Positions 29,647 to 41,700 of a stretch of DNA of 64,000 nt are shown here, piece after piece (position 1 is the stretch's first letter; each line of letters opens with the position of its first letter). Below the pieces are notes generated by a model. It saw only the letters and a list, made by a program, of their open reading frames with translations. It was not told where the DNA came from and searched no databases. A program made the translations under genes and the position numbers. Source of the stretch: Pseudomonas sp. GL-B-19 (GTDB lineage: Bacteria > Pseudomonadota > Gammaproteobacteria > Pseudomonadales > Pseudomonadaceae); assembly GCF_019956415.1 (NCBI RefSeq), contig NZ_JAHBDK010000016.1, positions 1-64,000 on the forward strand. Direction: 5' to 3'.

Positions 29647-29823
29647 CCTGATCGTAGTGGCCTGTACGGTCAGTTCGTTAGCTCAAATTCGGTGCCGGAT
29701 GTTCATATCCAAGGCGCTGTGACGAGTCATAGCCCGCTATGGCGAGGAACAGCAACGCAGGAGATGGACTTCCGGAGCCGAAGTTGAGCTGACAGAACTG
29801 ACCACACAGGCCACCTGATCAGG
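29647..29823. other. 177-nt long imperfect hairpin element between aatJ and aatQ
   Basis: Arms of about 60 bases pair across the whole element. GTGGCCTGTACGGTCAGTTC (from 29657) is complementary to GAACTGACCACACAGGCCAC (29795-29814), and the pairing continues inward through GCTCAAATTCGG / CCGAAGTTGAGC and TGCCGGA / TCCGGAG. The ~50-base loop holds a small CATAGCCCGCTATG hairpin. There is no reading frame. It could be a structured mRNA segment that sets expression of the downstream permease genes, or a MITE-like repeat that landed there. Confidence 0.65.
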
Positions 29824-29884
29824 GCGGGAACGGAGCTTCCCCAGGCGGGCACTTGTACATCGAACGATCTGAGGGGAGACCCTA

Positions 29885-30631
29885 ATGAATTACAACTGGG
29901 ACTGGGGCGTGTTCTTCAAGTCCACTGGCGTTGGCAGCGAGACCTATCTCGACTGGTACATCGCCGGTTTGGGCTGGACCATTGCCATCGCCATCGTGGC
30001 CTGGATCATCGCCCTGACACTGGGCTCGATTCTGGGCGTCATGCGCACCGTACCGAATCGCATCGTATCGGGCATCGCGACCTGCTACGTCGAACTTTTC
30101 CGTAATGTGCCGCTGCTGGTTCAGCTGTTCATCTGGTACTTCCTGGTGCCTGACCTGCTGCCGCAAGACCTGCAAGAATGGTACAAACAGGACCTGAGCC
30201 CGGTCACCTCGGCTTTCCTGAGCGTCGTCGTCTGCCTGGGTCTGTTCACCACCGCTCGCGTTTGCGAACAAGTGCGCACCGGCATCCAGGCCCTGCCCAA
30301 AGGCCAGGAGTCCGCCGCTCGCGCCATGGGCTTCAAGCTGCCACAGATCTACTGGAACGTGCTGCTGCCCCAGGCCTACCGGATCATCATTCCGCCGCTC
30401 ACCTCGGAATTCCTCAACGTGTTCAAGAACACGTCCGTGGCCTCGCTGATCGGCCTGATGGAGCTGCTCGCGCAAACCAAACAGACCGCCGAGTTCTCCG
30501 CCAACCTGTTCGAAGCTTTCACCCTGGCAACCCTGATCTACTTCACCCTGAACATGAGCCTGATGCTGCTGATGCGCCTGGTCGAGAAGAAAGTGGCCGT
30601 ACCGGGCCTGATCTCCGTAGGGGGTAAATGA
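29885..30631 (+). CDS. aatQ: Glutamate/aspartate ABC transporter permease
   Basis: A 248-residue inner-membrane permease of the polar amino acid (HisMQ/GltJ) family with about five helices. The EAA loop is seen in EQVRTGIQALPKGQESAARAMG. It pairs with AatM to form the membrane channel. The stop overlaps the aatM start. The start ATG 29885 has GAGGGG nearby upstream. Confidence 0.94.
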   Translation: MNYNWDWGVFFKSTGVGSETYLDWYIAGLGWTIAIAIVAWIIALTLGSILGVMRTVPNRIVSGIATCYVELFRNVPLLVQLFIWYFLVPDLLPQDLQEWYKQDLSPVTSAFLSVVVCLGLFTTARVCEQVRTGIQALPKGQESAARAMGFKLPQIYWNVLLPQAYRIIIPPLTSEFLNVFKNTSVASLIGLMELLAQTKQTAEFSANLFEAFTLATLIYFTLNMSLMLLMRLVEKKVAVPGLISVGGK

Positions 30632-31302
30632 TGGAATTCGACTTCTCGGGAATCATCCCTTCCCTGCCGGGCTTGTGGAACGGCATGGTCATGACCCTCA
30701 AGCTGATGGTCATGGGCGTGGTCGGCGGCATTATCCTCGGCACGATCCTGGCCCTGATGCGCCTGTCCCACAGCAAACTGCTGTCGAACATTGCCGGCGC
30801 CTACGTTAACTACTTCCGCTCGATCCCGCTGCTGCTGGTGATCACCTGGTTCTACCTGGCGGTGCCGTTCGTGCTGCGCTGGATCACCGGCGAAGACACC
30901 CCGATCGGCGCGTTCGCTTCGTGCATCGTGGCCTTCATGATGTTTGAAGCGGCGTACTTCTGCGAAATCGTCCGGGCCGGTGTGCAGTCGATTCCCAAAG
31001 GCCAGATGGGCGCTGCCCAGGCTTTGGGCATGACGTACGGCCAGATGATGCGTCTGATCATCCTGCCGCAAGCGTTCCGCAAGATGACCCCGCTGTTGCT
31101 GCAACAGAGCATCATCCTGTTCCAGGACACCTCGCTGGTTTACGCGGTCGGCCTGGTGGACTTCCTCAACGCCTCGCGTGCCAGCGGCGACATTATTGGC
31201 CGCTCCAATGAGTTCCTGATCTTCGCAGGTCTCGTGTACTTCACAATCAGCTTTGCCGCCTCGCTGCTGGTCAAGCGTCTGCAAAAAAGGTTTGCCGTAT
31301 GA
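30628..31302 (+). CDS. aatM: Glutamate/aspartate ABC transporter permease
   Basis: A 224-residue permease of the same family (GltK-like); its EAA loop is [19 protein letters not shown]. Two tandem ATG codons (30628 and 30631) are possible; the first overlaps the aatQ stop. The 3' end overlaps aatP by four bases, so the Q, M and P subunits are coupled. Confidence 0.94.
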   Translation: MMEFDFSGIIPSLPGLWNGMVMTLKLMVMGVVGGIILGTILALMRLSHSKLLSNIAGAYVNYFRSIPLLLVITWFYLAVPFVLRWITGEDTPIGAFASCIVAFMMFEAAYFCEIVRAGVQSIPKGQMGAAQALGMTYGQMMRLIILPQAFRKMTPLLLQQSIILFQDTSLVYAVGLVDFLNASRASGDIIGRSNEFLIFAGLVYFTISFAASLLVKRLQKRFAV

Positions 31303-32033
31303 TCTCTATCAAGAACATCAACAAGTGGTATGGCGACTTCCAGGTACTGACTGATTGCAGCACCGAGGTCAAAAAAGGCGAAGTGATCGTGGTATGCGGG
31401 CCGTCCGGCTCCGGCAAATCCACCCTGATCAAGTGCGTCAACGCCCTGGAACCGTTCCAGAAAGGCGACATCGTGGTCGACGGCACTTCGATTGCCGACC
31501 CGAAGACCAACCTGCCGAAATTGCGTTCGCGCGTTGGCATGGTGTTCCAGCATTTCGAACTGTTCCCGCACCTGACCATCACCGAAAACCTGACCATCGC
31601 GCAGATCAAGGTGTTGGGCCGCAGCAAGGAAGAAGCCACCAAGAAAGGCCTGCAACTGCTTGAGCGCGTCGGCCTGTCTGCCCATGCTCACAAGCACCCG
31701 GGCCAGCTTTCCGGTGGTCAGCAACAGCGTGTGGCGATTGCCCGCGCACTGGCGATGGACCCAATCGTCATGCTGTTCGACGAACCGACCTCGGCACTGG
31801 ACCCGGAAATGGTCAACGAAGTGCTCGATGTGATGGTGCAACTGGCCCACGAAGGCATGACCATGATGTGCGTGACCCACGAAATGGGCTTCGCCCGTAA
31901 AGTGGCGGACCGGGTGATCTTCATGGACGCGGGCAAAATCATCGAAGACTGCCAGAAAGAGGAATTCTTCGGCGACATCGGCGCCCGTGCCGAGCGGACA
32001 CAGCACTTCCTCAACAAGATTCTGCAGCACTAA
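31299..32033 (+). CDS. aatP: Glutamate/aspartate ABC transporter ATP-binding protein
   Basis: A 244-residue ATPase of the polar amino acid importer. Walker [10 protein letters not shown], signature [15 protein letters not shown], Walker [16 protein letters not shown] and H-loop CVTHEMGFA are all intact. It powers the AatQM channel. Last gene of the transporter; a REPIN follows before the two-component genes. Confidence 0.96.
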   Translation: MISIKNINKWYGDFQVLTDCSTEVKKGEVIVVCGPSGSGKSTLIKCVNALEPFQKGDIVVDGTSIADPKTNLPKLRSRVGMVFQHFELFPHLTITENLTIAQIKVLGRSKEEATKKGLQLLERVGLSAHAHKHPGQLSGGQQQRVAIARALAMDPIVMLFDEPTSALDPEMVNEVLDVMVQLAHEGMTMMCVTHEMGFARKVADRVIFMDAGKIIEDCQKEEFFGDIGARAERTQHFLNKILQH

Positions 32034-32049
32034 ACAAAACACCGCTCCC

Positions 32050-32120
32050 CTGTAGGAGCACGGCTTGCCGGCGATGGCGTTTTATCGGATGTCATCGCCG
32101 GCAAGCCGTGCTCCTACAGG
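32050..32120. repeat. REPIN, short loop
   Basis: Near-perfect arms CTGTAGGAGCACGGCTTGCC / GGCAAGCCGTGCTCCTACAG with ~30 bp between, separating aatP from the sensor kinase gene. Confidence 0.9.
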
Positions 32121-32170
32121 GGTCGGTGCAAGGTTCAGATTTGTGTTGTGGTTGACCCAAGGCATCTGTG

Positions 32171-34068
32171 ATGAAATGCGACCCCATTCTCTATCGCGCA
32201 GCAACGCCATCACTTGCCGTGAAACCCCGTCTGATTCGCCACATGTTACTGCCGCCGCTGATCATCGCCCTGATGATCGGACTGGGTTACGCCGGCTTCT
32301 GCGTCAGTGAACACTACGGCATTCGCAGCCTCAGCGAGAACGGCCAGCGTCAGCTCGAACTGCACGCCCGCGCCGTCGAAAGCGAGATCAGCAAATACAC
32401 CTACCTGCCCAGCCTGCTGGAACTCGAAACCAGTGTTTCCACACTGCTGGCCGACCCGTCGCCGGAACACCGGCAAACGGTCAATGATTACCTTGAAGGC
32501 CTGAACCGGCGCAGCCGCAGTCGGGCTATCTACGTGATGGACACGACCGGCCGTGTCGTAGCCACCAGTAACTGGCGCGATGTCGATAGTTACCTCGGTG
32601 AAGACCTGTCCTTCCGCGCTTATTTCCAGAACGCCATTCGCGGCCAGCCGGGACGTTTCTACGGCATCGGCAGCACCAACGGCGAACCCGGTTACTACCT
32701 GGCCCACGGCCTGGAAGAGCACGGCAAAATCATCGGCGTCGCGGTGGTCAAAATCCGCCTCGAAGCCCTGGAGGAACGTTGGCAGCGGGCGCGCCTCGAA
32801 GCCTTCGTCAGCGACGAAAACGGCATCATCATTCTCTCCAGTGATCCGGCGCGACGACTCAAGTCGGTCGTGCCGTTGAGCGATGAGACCAAAGAAAAAC
32901 TCGCCCGCAGCCTTCAGTACTACTGGTTTCCGCTGAATGAACTGCAACCGCTGGCCCGTGAAACCCTGGCCGAGGGTGTCGAGAAGCTGACATTCCCCGC
33001 CAACAGCGAAGTGGCGTCCGACGAAGAGGACATCAGCTACCTGGCCCAGACCCGGCCCTTGAGCGATACCCCGTGGAATTTCACCCTGCTCACGCCGCTT
33101 CAGGATTTGCGCCGTGAAGCGATCAATCAGGGGATTCTGGTGGCGGTAGCGTTCGCCTTGGTGGCGTTTCTGCTGATCGCCTGGAACGAGCGGCGCAAGG
33201 TCATCGCCACCCGCCTCGCCGCCCGGGAAGCCTTGCAGGAAGCCAACAATCAACTGGAGCGTCGGATTACCGAACGCACCACCGACCTGCGCGCCAGCAA
33301 CGAACGGCTCAAGGGCCAGATCCGCGAGCGCCGGCACGCGGAAGAGACGCTGCGCCGCGCCCAGGATGAACTGGTGCAGGCCGGCAAACTTGCGGCTATC
33401 GGCCAAATGTCGACCAGCATTGCCCACGAATTGAACCAGCCGCTGGCCGCGCTGCGCACCTTGTCCGGCAATACCGTGCGCTTCCTTGAGCGTGGTCAGC
33501 TGGACGTGGCCAGCACCAACCTCAATACCATCAACGAACTGATCGACCGCATGGGCCGGATCACTGCCAGCCTGCGCTCTTTCGCTCGTCGCGGTGATGA
33601 CAAAGGCCAGGCCAGCCTCGGCAAAGCCGTAGACGCCGCCTTGCAACTGCTCAGTAGTCGGGTGGAAAGCGCGCACCTGCAACTGCATCGCGATTTCAAA
33701 GATGTACAAGTGCAGATCGATCAGACCCGCCTCGAACAGATTCTGGTCAACCTGATCGGCAACGCCCTCGATGCCATGCAGGCCCAACCGCTGCCGGAGT
33801 TGTGGCTGGAAGGTGACGTCTTCGACGGCAAATACCGTCTTCGCGTGCGCGACAACGGCCACGGCATCGACGCCGAAGCGCGCAAGCATCTGTTCGAACC
33901 GTTCTTCACCACCAAACCCGGTGAACAGGGGCTGGGCCTCGGCCTGACCCTGTCCGCCAGTCTGGCCGCCGCTACTGGTGGAAATTTGGGTGTCGAACAC
34001 CCGGTCAGCGGTGGTACCACTTTCGTCCTCAGTTTACCGTTGGTAAGCCCTACTTCCGCCGAGCCCAT

Positions 34069-34072
<4 letters not shown>
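32171..34072 (+). CDS. aauS: Acidic amino acid sensor histidine kinase
   Basis: A ~633-residue DctB-type kinase. Membrane helix 1 is near residues 25-42, a periplasmic double-Cache-like sensor domain spans ~45-310, and helix 2 (GILVAVAFALVAFLLIAW) follows. Then comes a coiled coil, a HisKA domain with the phospho-histidine in SIAHELNQPLAAL, and an ATPase domain (NLIGNALDAM, DNGHGI, GLGLGLTLS). Either GTG 32168 or ATG 32171 may start it. The stop overlaps the aauR start. Position after aatJQMP and pairing with a sigma-54 regulator identify it as AauS, which senses Glu/Asp in P. putida. Confidence 0.9.
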
Positions 34073-35396
<1,324 letters not shown>

Positions 35397-35397
<1 letters not shown>

Positions 35398-35735
35398 TGG
35401 ATCTGATTCTGAAAGCAGCGTTGGGCGCGGCGGTGGTGCTGATTCTGGCGGCACTGGCCAAGACCAGAAATTACTACATCGCCGGCCTGGTGCCGTTGTT
35501 TCCGACCTTTGCGCTGATTGCGCATTTCATCGTCGGCAAAGGGCGCTCAGTGGAGGACTTGAAGACCACCATCGTGTTTGGCATGTGGTCGATCATTCCC
35601 TACTTCGTTTACCTGGCGACGTTGTATGTGATGGTGGACCGGATGCGACTGGAGGCGTCGCTGGCCGTGGCTGCGGTGGGTTGGTTGATTGCGGCGACAA
35701 TTCTCGTCACCGTTTGGGTTCGCCTCCAGGCCTGA
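35397..35735 (+). CDS. glpM: GlpM-family membrane protein
   Basis: A 112-residue, four-helix membrane protein of the GlpM family, named in P. aeruginosa where it influences alginate output. Features are the first helix LKAALGAAVVLILAAL, then KTRNYYIAGLVPLFPTFALIAHFIVG. It is coupled to aauR by a one-base stop-start overlap (TGATG). In P. aeruginosa glpM lies by the glp genes, so its place behind aauR is a different context. Molecular function unknown. Confidence 0.85.
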
Positions 35736-35740
35736 TTACT

Positions 35741-35842
35741 GATCGTTCCCACGCTCCGCGTGGGAATGCAGCCCGTGACGCTCCGCGTCACTGGACGCGG
35801 AGCGTCCCTAGAGGCATTCCCACGCAGAGCGTGGGAACGATC
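35741..35842. repeat. REPIN of the GTTCCCACGCTC family
   Basis: Outer arms GATCGTTCCCACGCTCCGCG and CGCAGAGCGTGGGAACGATC, with inner inverted copies GACGCTCCGCGTC / GACGCGGAGCGTC. It belongs to a different repeat family from the GTAGGAGC type. It ends one base before the stop codon of the next gene. Confidence 0.88.
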
Positions 35843-36511
35843 TCAGCCGTTAACAGTACCGCCCTTGGCTTCACTCATGATCTGCCGGATCGCGCCGACA
35901 AACGTTTCCACTGGCTGCCCGCCACTCACTGCGTACTGCCCGTTGAACACCACCGTCGGCACCGAACTCACGCCACGGGTCAGCCACAGCTGTTCTTCCT
36001 CAACCACCTCTTTGGCGTATTCATCCGACGCCAGAATCGCCTCGGCCCGCTGCCGGTCCAGCCCCACGTTTTCCGCGATCTGCGCCAATTGCCCGTGATC
36101 GGACGGATTGCCGCCGTCGGTGAAATACGCCTTGAACAGCGCTTCTTTCAGATTGAACTGCCGCCCTTCCAGCCCTGCCCAATACAACAAACGATGGGCA
36201 TCAAAGGTGTTGTAGATGCGGCTGTTGCCGTCGGTACGAAACGCAAACCCGACCTCGGCGCCACGGGCGCGGATCATCTCGCGGTTTTTCTGTGACTGTT
36301 CCGGGGTCGAGCCGTATTTTTCGGTGATGTGTTCGGTGATGTTCTGGCCGTCAGGGCCCATCTTCGGGTTCAGTTCGAACGGCTGGAAACGGATCTCGGC
36401 CTGGACCTCATCGCGCAAAACCTCCAGCGCCCGGGTCAGGCCGTAGAGGCCGACAACGCACCACGGGCAGGACACGTCGCTGACGAAATCGATTTTCAAA
36501 GGGGTACTCAT
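35843..36511 (-). CDS. DsbA-family oxidoreductase (FrnE-like)
   Basis: A 222-residue protein of the 2-hydroxychromene-2-carboxylate isomerase/DsbA superfamily, FrnE type. The redox motif is C15-P-W-C18 (SDVSCPWCVVG); the thioredoxin fold is split by a helical insert, and the cis-Pro segment is VSSVPTVVFNGQYAVSGGQP. It has no signal peptide, so it acts in the cytoplasm, perhaps in thiol stress. I start at ATG 36511 (MSTPLKIDFV); a longer in-frame reading runs back through the REPIN at 36596 and is not credible. Confidence 0.9.
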   Translation of the reverse strand: MSTPLKIDFVSDVSCPWCVVGLYGLTRALEVLRDEVQAEIRFQPFELNPKMGPDGQNITEHITEKYGSTPEQSQKNREMIRARGAEVGFAFRTDGNSRIYNTFDAHRLLYWAGLEGRQFNLKEALFKAYFTDGGNPSDHGQLAQIAENVGLDRQRAEAILASDEYAKEVVEEEQLWLTRGVSSVPTVVFNGQYAVSGGQPVETFVGAIRQIMSEAKGGTVNG

Positions 36512-36595
36512 CACACACCTCGCAGACTTGGATCGCGCCGGAAAGTTCGAACGATACACCTGACGGCCCCTCGGTGGCAGCCGTTGCACTAATCC

Positions 36596-36690
36596 CTGTA
36601 GGAGCCGGGCTTGCCCGCGAAAGCGGTCTTCCAGCCGACATGTGTGGTGACTGACACGCCGCCATCGCTGGCAAGCCAGGCTCCTACAGG
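36596..36690. repeat. REPIN
   Basis: Arms CTGTAGGAGCCGGGCTTGCC / GGCAAGCCAGGCTCCTACAG. The spacer (CGGTCTTCCAGCC...GACTGACACGCCGCC) nearly matches that of the REPIN at 28259. Confidence 0.88.
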
Positions 36691-36819
36691 TTTGTGCGGT
36701 GTTTGGGGGCATGTGTTTAGTTCTGTTTAAGGTTACTTCCTGAAAGCTACAGCGCCTTGCGCCGTCGCCTACAACCACGTCAGAATCCGCCGGCTTGTGC
36801 GCCTGGAGGCCCGTCGGTA

Positions 36820-37052
36820 ACTTGGTCCTGTCACTGATTCCCAGTGATCGGGTTTAGTAGCCCGGCTGATTTCGTCTACGGTTGCACAAGTGTCATCCAG
36901 TCAGGTTTTCACCTGCACTTGATGGTAGCTGTGCGCATGGCGCCCTCGGGCGCGCCGGGTTTTGGGCGATTTTACCGGTCTACTAACTTGCGCACAGCTG
37001 CCACCCTTTCCGTTTAGTAGCGAGACAGGTTGCGGCACTACTATTAGGAAAA
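36820..37052 (+). ncRNA. Structured leader RNA of the DUF6124 gene
   Basis: A ~230-nt non-coding leader with several ordered hairpins. TCACTG/CAGTGA is at 36831-36847. A CGGG/CCCG stem with loop TTTAGTAG is at 36849-36864. A 14-bp stem, GGTAGCTGTGCGCA (36924-36937) with TGCGCACAGCTGCC (36989-37002), encloses a GCGCCCTCGGGCGC hairpin. The 7-mer TTAGTAG occurs at 36854-36860 and 37014-37020, and its only complement CTACTAA lies between them at 36980-36986, so only one copy can pair at a time. I recall similar leaders before other DUF6124-type genes in Pseudomonas. Function inferred, not known. Confidence 0.6.
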
Positions 37053-37059
37053 ATGCCTC

Positions 37060-37416
37060 ATGTTCAAAATAACGCCGAATCCACCGGAAACCGACGACGT
37101 TTCCCCCTACGAAACCCCAGAGTCCAAAAAGCTCAACAAAGCCGCCGACCGCGCCCTCGACTACTACCTCAAACCGGTCATTCCCAAAGACACCCCACGC
37201 AAACCCAGCACCATCTACTTCGTCGCCGCCGACACCGACAACGAAACCCTGCTGGTCAACGCCTGCGAATCACTGGCGTCGGCGAGCGTGATGTTGAGCA
37301 ACTTCGCCGCAACGGTCGACGGCACCCAGCGCAACACCGTGCTCGGCATTCAGAATTCGGTCATGCTCGGCGAACTGGCGGTGAACCTGATGCTTGATAA
37401 CGTCGTCCCGACGTAA
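37060..37416 (+). CDS. DUF6124-family protein
   Basis: A 118-residue protein of a family common, often in several copies, in fluorescent pseudomonads. The N-terminus (FKITPNPPETDDVSPYETPE) is Pro-rich and the family-typical SKKLNKAADRALDYYL follows. The second half (TLLVNACESLASASVMLSNFA) is helical. AGGA lies ten bases before ATG 37060. An ATG at 37053 opens a different, Arg-rich frame that I reject. No known function. It follows a long structured leader and is flanked by REPINs. Confidence 0.82.
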   Translation: MFKITPNPPETDDVSPYETPESKKLNKAADRALDYYLKPVIPKDTPRKPSTIYFVAADTDNETLLVNACESLASASVMLSNFAATVDGTQRNTVLGIQNSVMLGELAVNLMLDNVVPT

Positions 37417-37424
37417 AACAAAAC

Positions 37425-37515
37425 CTGTGGGAGTGAGCCTGCTCGCGATAGCGGTCTGTCTGCTACATCAATACTGACTGATCCGCCGCCATCGCGAGCA
37501 GGCTCACTCCTACAA
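37425..37515. repeat. REPIN, GTGGGAGTGAGC variant
   Basis: Arms CTGTGGGAGTGAGCCTGCTC / GAGCAGGCTCACTCCTACA, a sub-family distinct from the GTAGGAGC type; another copy is at 50795. Confidence 0.87.
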
Positions 37516-37528
37516 TTTGGATTGGGGG

Positions 37529-38563
37529 TTACAGAAGGTTTGGGTAGGTAACTGGGTCGATCTGCGCCCAATGCGAAGTGTCTTCGCGATGGGCCTGCAA
37601 GTACGGCAACACCGCCGCCAGCAACGGTTCCTTGAATGCCTCCTGGAACCGATGCGCCAAACCCGGAATCAGCTTCAACTGGCTGCCACGAATATGCGCC
37701 GCCAAATGCACACCGTGCATCACCGGCAACAGCGGATCGGCAGTGCCGTGCACCACCAGCGTCGGCACGCGCAACTGGTTGAGCAGGTCCACGCGACTGC
37801 GCTCGGCGAGGATGGCCATGATCTGGCGCTTCACGCCTTCCGGGTTGAACGCTCGGTCGTAGGACTGCGCCGCTTGCTGCAACAGCGCCTGCCGGTCATC
37901 CGTCACCGAGGGACTGCCCAGCGCCGCGAGCAAATCCGCCTGTTGCTCCAGCGCCACTTCGCGATTCGGCGCGCCACGACGGGACAATAATTGCACCAGC
38001 GCCTCACTCGGCGCCGGCAAGCCTTCGGCACCGGAGCTGGTCATGAGCAACGTCAGGCTCTCGACGCGCTGCGGCGCCATCGCCGCCATGTGCTGAGCGA
38101 TCATCCCGCCCATGCTCGCACCCAATACGTGGAATTGCTCGACGTGCAACGCGTCCATCAAGCCAAAGGCATCGTCGGCCATGTCGGTCAGGGTGTACGG
38201 CGCCGACACCGGCAAGCCGAGTTTGTAGCGCAAGGCCTCGAAGGTCAGGTTGGCTTCGGCCGGGGTTTGCCGCCACGTCGACAGGCCAACATCACGGTTG
38301 TCGTAGCGAATCACCCGGAAGCCCTGCTGACACAGCGCGACCACCACCTCGTCCGGCCAGTGAATCAACTGCCCGCCCAGGCCCATCACCAGCAGCAACG
38401 CAGGGTCCGACGCACGGCCAATGCTCTGGTACGCCAGGCTCACCTGCGCCAGATCGACGTGTTGGGTCGGTACGTTGACATCACAACGAGACGCCGCAAA
38501 GGACGGTAAGCCAAACAACAACGCGGCCAGGAAGGCCGCAGTTGATAAAAATCGTGCACGCAT
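37529..38563 (-). CDS. Exported alpha/beta hydrolase
   Basis: A 344-residue alpha/beta-fold hydrolase. The signal peptide is the first ~23 residues ([18 protein letters not shown]...FAA). The nucleophile elbow is GASMGGM with Ser as nucleophile, the oxyanion block [11 protein letters not shown], an acid in HGTADPLLP and the histidine in IPGLAHRF. I start at ATG 38563 because it gives a clean signal peptide; 23 more in-frame residues upstream spoil it. Substrate unknown. It is divergent from the large toxin-like gene. Confidence 0.85.
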   Translation of the reverse strand: MRARFLSTAAFLAALLFGLPSFAASRCDVNVPTQHVDLAQVSLAYQSIGRASDPALLLVMGLGGQLIHWPDEVVVALCQQGFRVIRYDNRDVGLSTWRQTPAEANLTFEALRYKLGLPVSAPYTLTDMADDAFGLMDALHVEQFHVLGASMGGMIAQHMAAMAPQRVESLTLLMTSSGAEGLPAPSEALVQLLSRRGAPNREVALEQQADLLAALGSPSVTDDRQALLQQAAQSYDRAFNPEGVKRQIMAILAERSRVDLLNQLRVPTLVVHGTADPLLPVMHGVHLAAHIRGSQLKLIPGLAHRFQEAFKEPLLAAVLPYLQAHREDTSHWAQIDPVTYPNLL

Positions 38564-38768
38564 GAAAAACACCGAAACGCAGAACCCCAGTAGAGCGCGA
38601 GTCTGATGAAGTTTGATCAAGCGCGCTGCCACAGTTACGTGACAGTTTCGTGAATCTCGCCCAATGGTCGATGCGATAACTATGTAGTGCCACGGGCCAT
38701 GGCAGGTTTCTTTTAATGAAGCTCTTCAAGAGCGGATACGCCGCTCCTCTGCACAGAGCCACGTTGCC

Positions 38769-41700
38769 ATGAATGAAAGTGTGTTCAGCACCTTGCCCGT
38801 CTCCCCACCGATTGTGATGACGGCGCATCCGCCCCTGAAGAACAACCCCGATGAAAGCCTGTTGCTGAGTGCTTCAGCGCGCTGGCGCGAGTGCAGCCAG
38901 GGTTTGCAGGCGTTGTTTGCCGCCGCACCGTTGAAAGGTCACCGTCCTGAACCCTCGCTCAACGAACGTTGGAACGCCTATTGGGATGCCCGGGCACCCG
39001 GTGCGCCGGTGTCGCGACGCGAGCGGGTGGGTCAGTTGTACCGCTGTCACTTCGAGGCCTGCGCCCAAGTGGCCTTCGCTCGCCGAACCCTGACCACGGA
39101 ACAGTTGCAGCCGCTATTGTTGGTACTGGCCCCACCCGTCTCAGGCCTGCGCCTGGACGATCAACCCATCCACACCGAACAGTTGACCCTGGTGTTGAGC
39201 GACAGCGGTACCCTGAAACTCCCCGCCGCCTGGGTCATCCGCGTGGGCGATCGGCAACCCGCCGCACAGTGGCTGTATCTGCCGGGCCGGCCGGTTCCCA
39301 TTCAGTTCTTCAATCAGCGCCGTGACATGGAAGACTGGTTGTCTCGACAATCCCTTGTTCCCCAAGGTTTGCCCGACGATGACGTGCGCTTTGAATACAC
39401 CGCGAAGGCTCAGCCGCTCACGTTCGGTATCACTGAGCTGCTTTTACGCCCGCAGTACGCGAACGCCGTCGTTTTCGCGTCGCCTCCAGAGCTTGAAATC
39501 CCGCTGCCAGACAACCCGGCTGAGGATGAGGACGAACAACCGCTGTTCGACAACCTGTTTGCCGACATTCCCTGGCCCCAGCGCCAGGCCTCACTGAACC
39601 GGCAGCGCGATGCGCTCGAAGCGCTGTTGGGCGACGAGCTCGACAGCGAGCGTCAACAGTCATTCAAAGTGGCAATGCAGGCGCTGGAGACAGCAGAGCA
39701 TGCCGCTGATACGGCTGCCTCCGCCCTGCTTTACAGGTCCCGTGTCCTCGACTTTGCGACCATCAACCGCGAGTTCAGCGCGCTCTATCAAGCGCACAAG
39801 GATGGCCTGCGCGCCGAGGCCCAACTTCAGTTGGCGCTCAAGCAGCTCGACAGCGATGAGTTCAGTTTGATCAAGGCGGTGCTGGATACGCCGCTGGCGG
39901 CCGATCGCGACGCAACCATCATCGCGGCCAACCTGACGCTGTCGATGACCGGGCCCGATGGCGGCATCACCACCCAGGCACTCAACGGTCCCTTCGTCAT
40001 CACCCGAGATACGCCATCGCCGCACAGCCTCTTGCTGTACTGGCCAGGTTTAGGCGGTGGCTTGCAACGGTTTGCCAATCGCACGGAACTGGAACAACAG
40101 CTGTTCAAGATCCAGGACCAAGACAGGGTGCTGGCCTTGCAGCTGAAAAAAATCGTCACCGACCCGCTGCATGACAGCCTCGATAAACAGACCAGCCACT
40201 TCGAAGAACAAGCCGCGCACCTGCGCCAACATGCAGACCCACTGGAAACGCTGCGCAAACAAACACTGGCGACCCTGCAAGTCCCGATGCCAGCCGCCAG
40301 AAACCTGGCCTTTGCACACCTGCTGGAACAAAGCCGCAGCGCGAAACTATTCTCCCTGTTGCCCGATTGGCTGGTCACCTTATCGGCGTCCGAGCGCGCT
40401 GAACTCAAGGGTTTGGTGGAGGCTTACCTCCTGGCCATGCGCCGCAGTCATGCACAACTGGAAATCGCCCTGCCACCGCGTGACGATTTCACCCGCCAGC
40501 ATGTGCAGGCGCGTCTGCGAAAAGACTTCGCGCTCAACGGGCATTTTGCCGTGCAGCTTGATCTGCCCGACGCGGTTACGTTGCAAAAACAACTGTCCGG
40601 TGGCGCCGCCCCGGGAACCCCGCAGAAACTCGTCGCAGTGCCCAGTGCAACCCGCAGCAAAATCTCACTCGAAGCACTCGCCCAGCTCAATATCGACAAC
40701 ACACCCGCGATGCAGCTGGAACCCCTTTCACTGCGACTGGGTTTTATGCGGCTTGAAGTCACGGCGTCGGATGAAACCGAACGCCGGGCGCTGGCAAGCG
40801 GTATCACCCTGCCCTGGCTGCGCAAGGTGCTGCCTGAACTGGATCTACCCCAAGCCTACGAAAACCTGATTCGCGACGCCTTCATGGGCTCGGCCAGCGA
40901 GACCGCGTTCATCAAGGAACACCGGCGTGAATGCCTGATCGAGCCCTGGCGCCTGATGCTCCAGTTGCAGGGGACCTGCGCGCGCCTGCAAAAGCAGATC
41001 AATCAGAACGAATGGCAGGTGTTGAGCATCGCCATTACGGCCGATACGCCGCCAGCCTGGAACGTTGCGGGCAAGCGCATCGTGCTCCGGCCGGCGTACC
41101 TGAGCGCCGGTGGCAAGGACACACCCAACGAAGGCCCCACCACGTTGTCAGGGGTGACGTTCGTTGAAGAGCAGGTCAGCGGCGTGACCCTGCTTTATCT
41201 GCCTGACAGCCCCGACGGTCAGTTCCTGCGCCGCTACGACAATCTGGAGGTTGCTCGCCGGGCCTTGTTCAATCTGTGCCTGCGCAGCGAGATGGTCAGT
41301 TATCTGGCCGGACGTGCCTTGATCGGTAACGTGCGAGCCCATGCAAGCCGCATCAACCAGGCCGTACTCAAGCATTTCGACGCGATGATCGGGGTCGGCG
41401 TGCCCTGGCCGAAAACAACGTCGCTGTCGTCCCATCTGCTCGATGCGCATATGGGACGCCTGATCGAAGCGCATCGCGGCACCTCCCGTTCCAACGATGC
41501 CTTGTATCAGGAACGCTATGCGCTCAACGGGCCGAGGGCGTTCAACTACATAAAAATGGCCTTGGGAATGGTGCCCTTTGTCGGCGCGGGTGTCGCGCTC
41601 TACGATGCCTGGAACAGCGCCAACCACGCCGTCGCGGCCCTGTTGCGCGGTGATGTAGGCGATGGTCTGACGGAGATTGAATCGGTGTTGTTGTCACTGA

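Noticed and set aside
32246..34000. 584-codon frame antisense to the aauS kinase gene
   Set aside because: Codon-bias shadow of a gene with clear kinase motifs on the other strand.
36512..36778. 89-codon N-terminal extension of the DsbA-family gene
   Set aside because: It reads through the REPIN at 36596 and adds sequence absent from the family; ATG 36511 gives the standard start.
37053..37397. Overlapping Arg-rich frame in the DUF6124 gene
   Set aside because: Composition is typical of an out-of-frame reading of high-GC DNA; spacing from AGGA favours ATG 37060.
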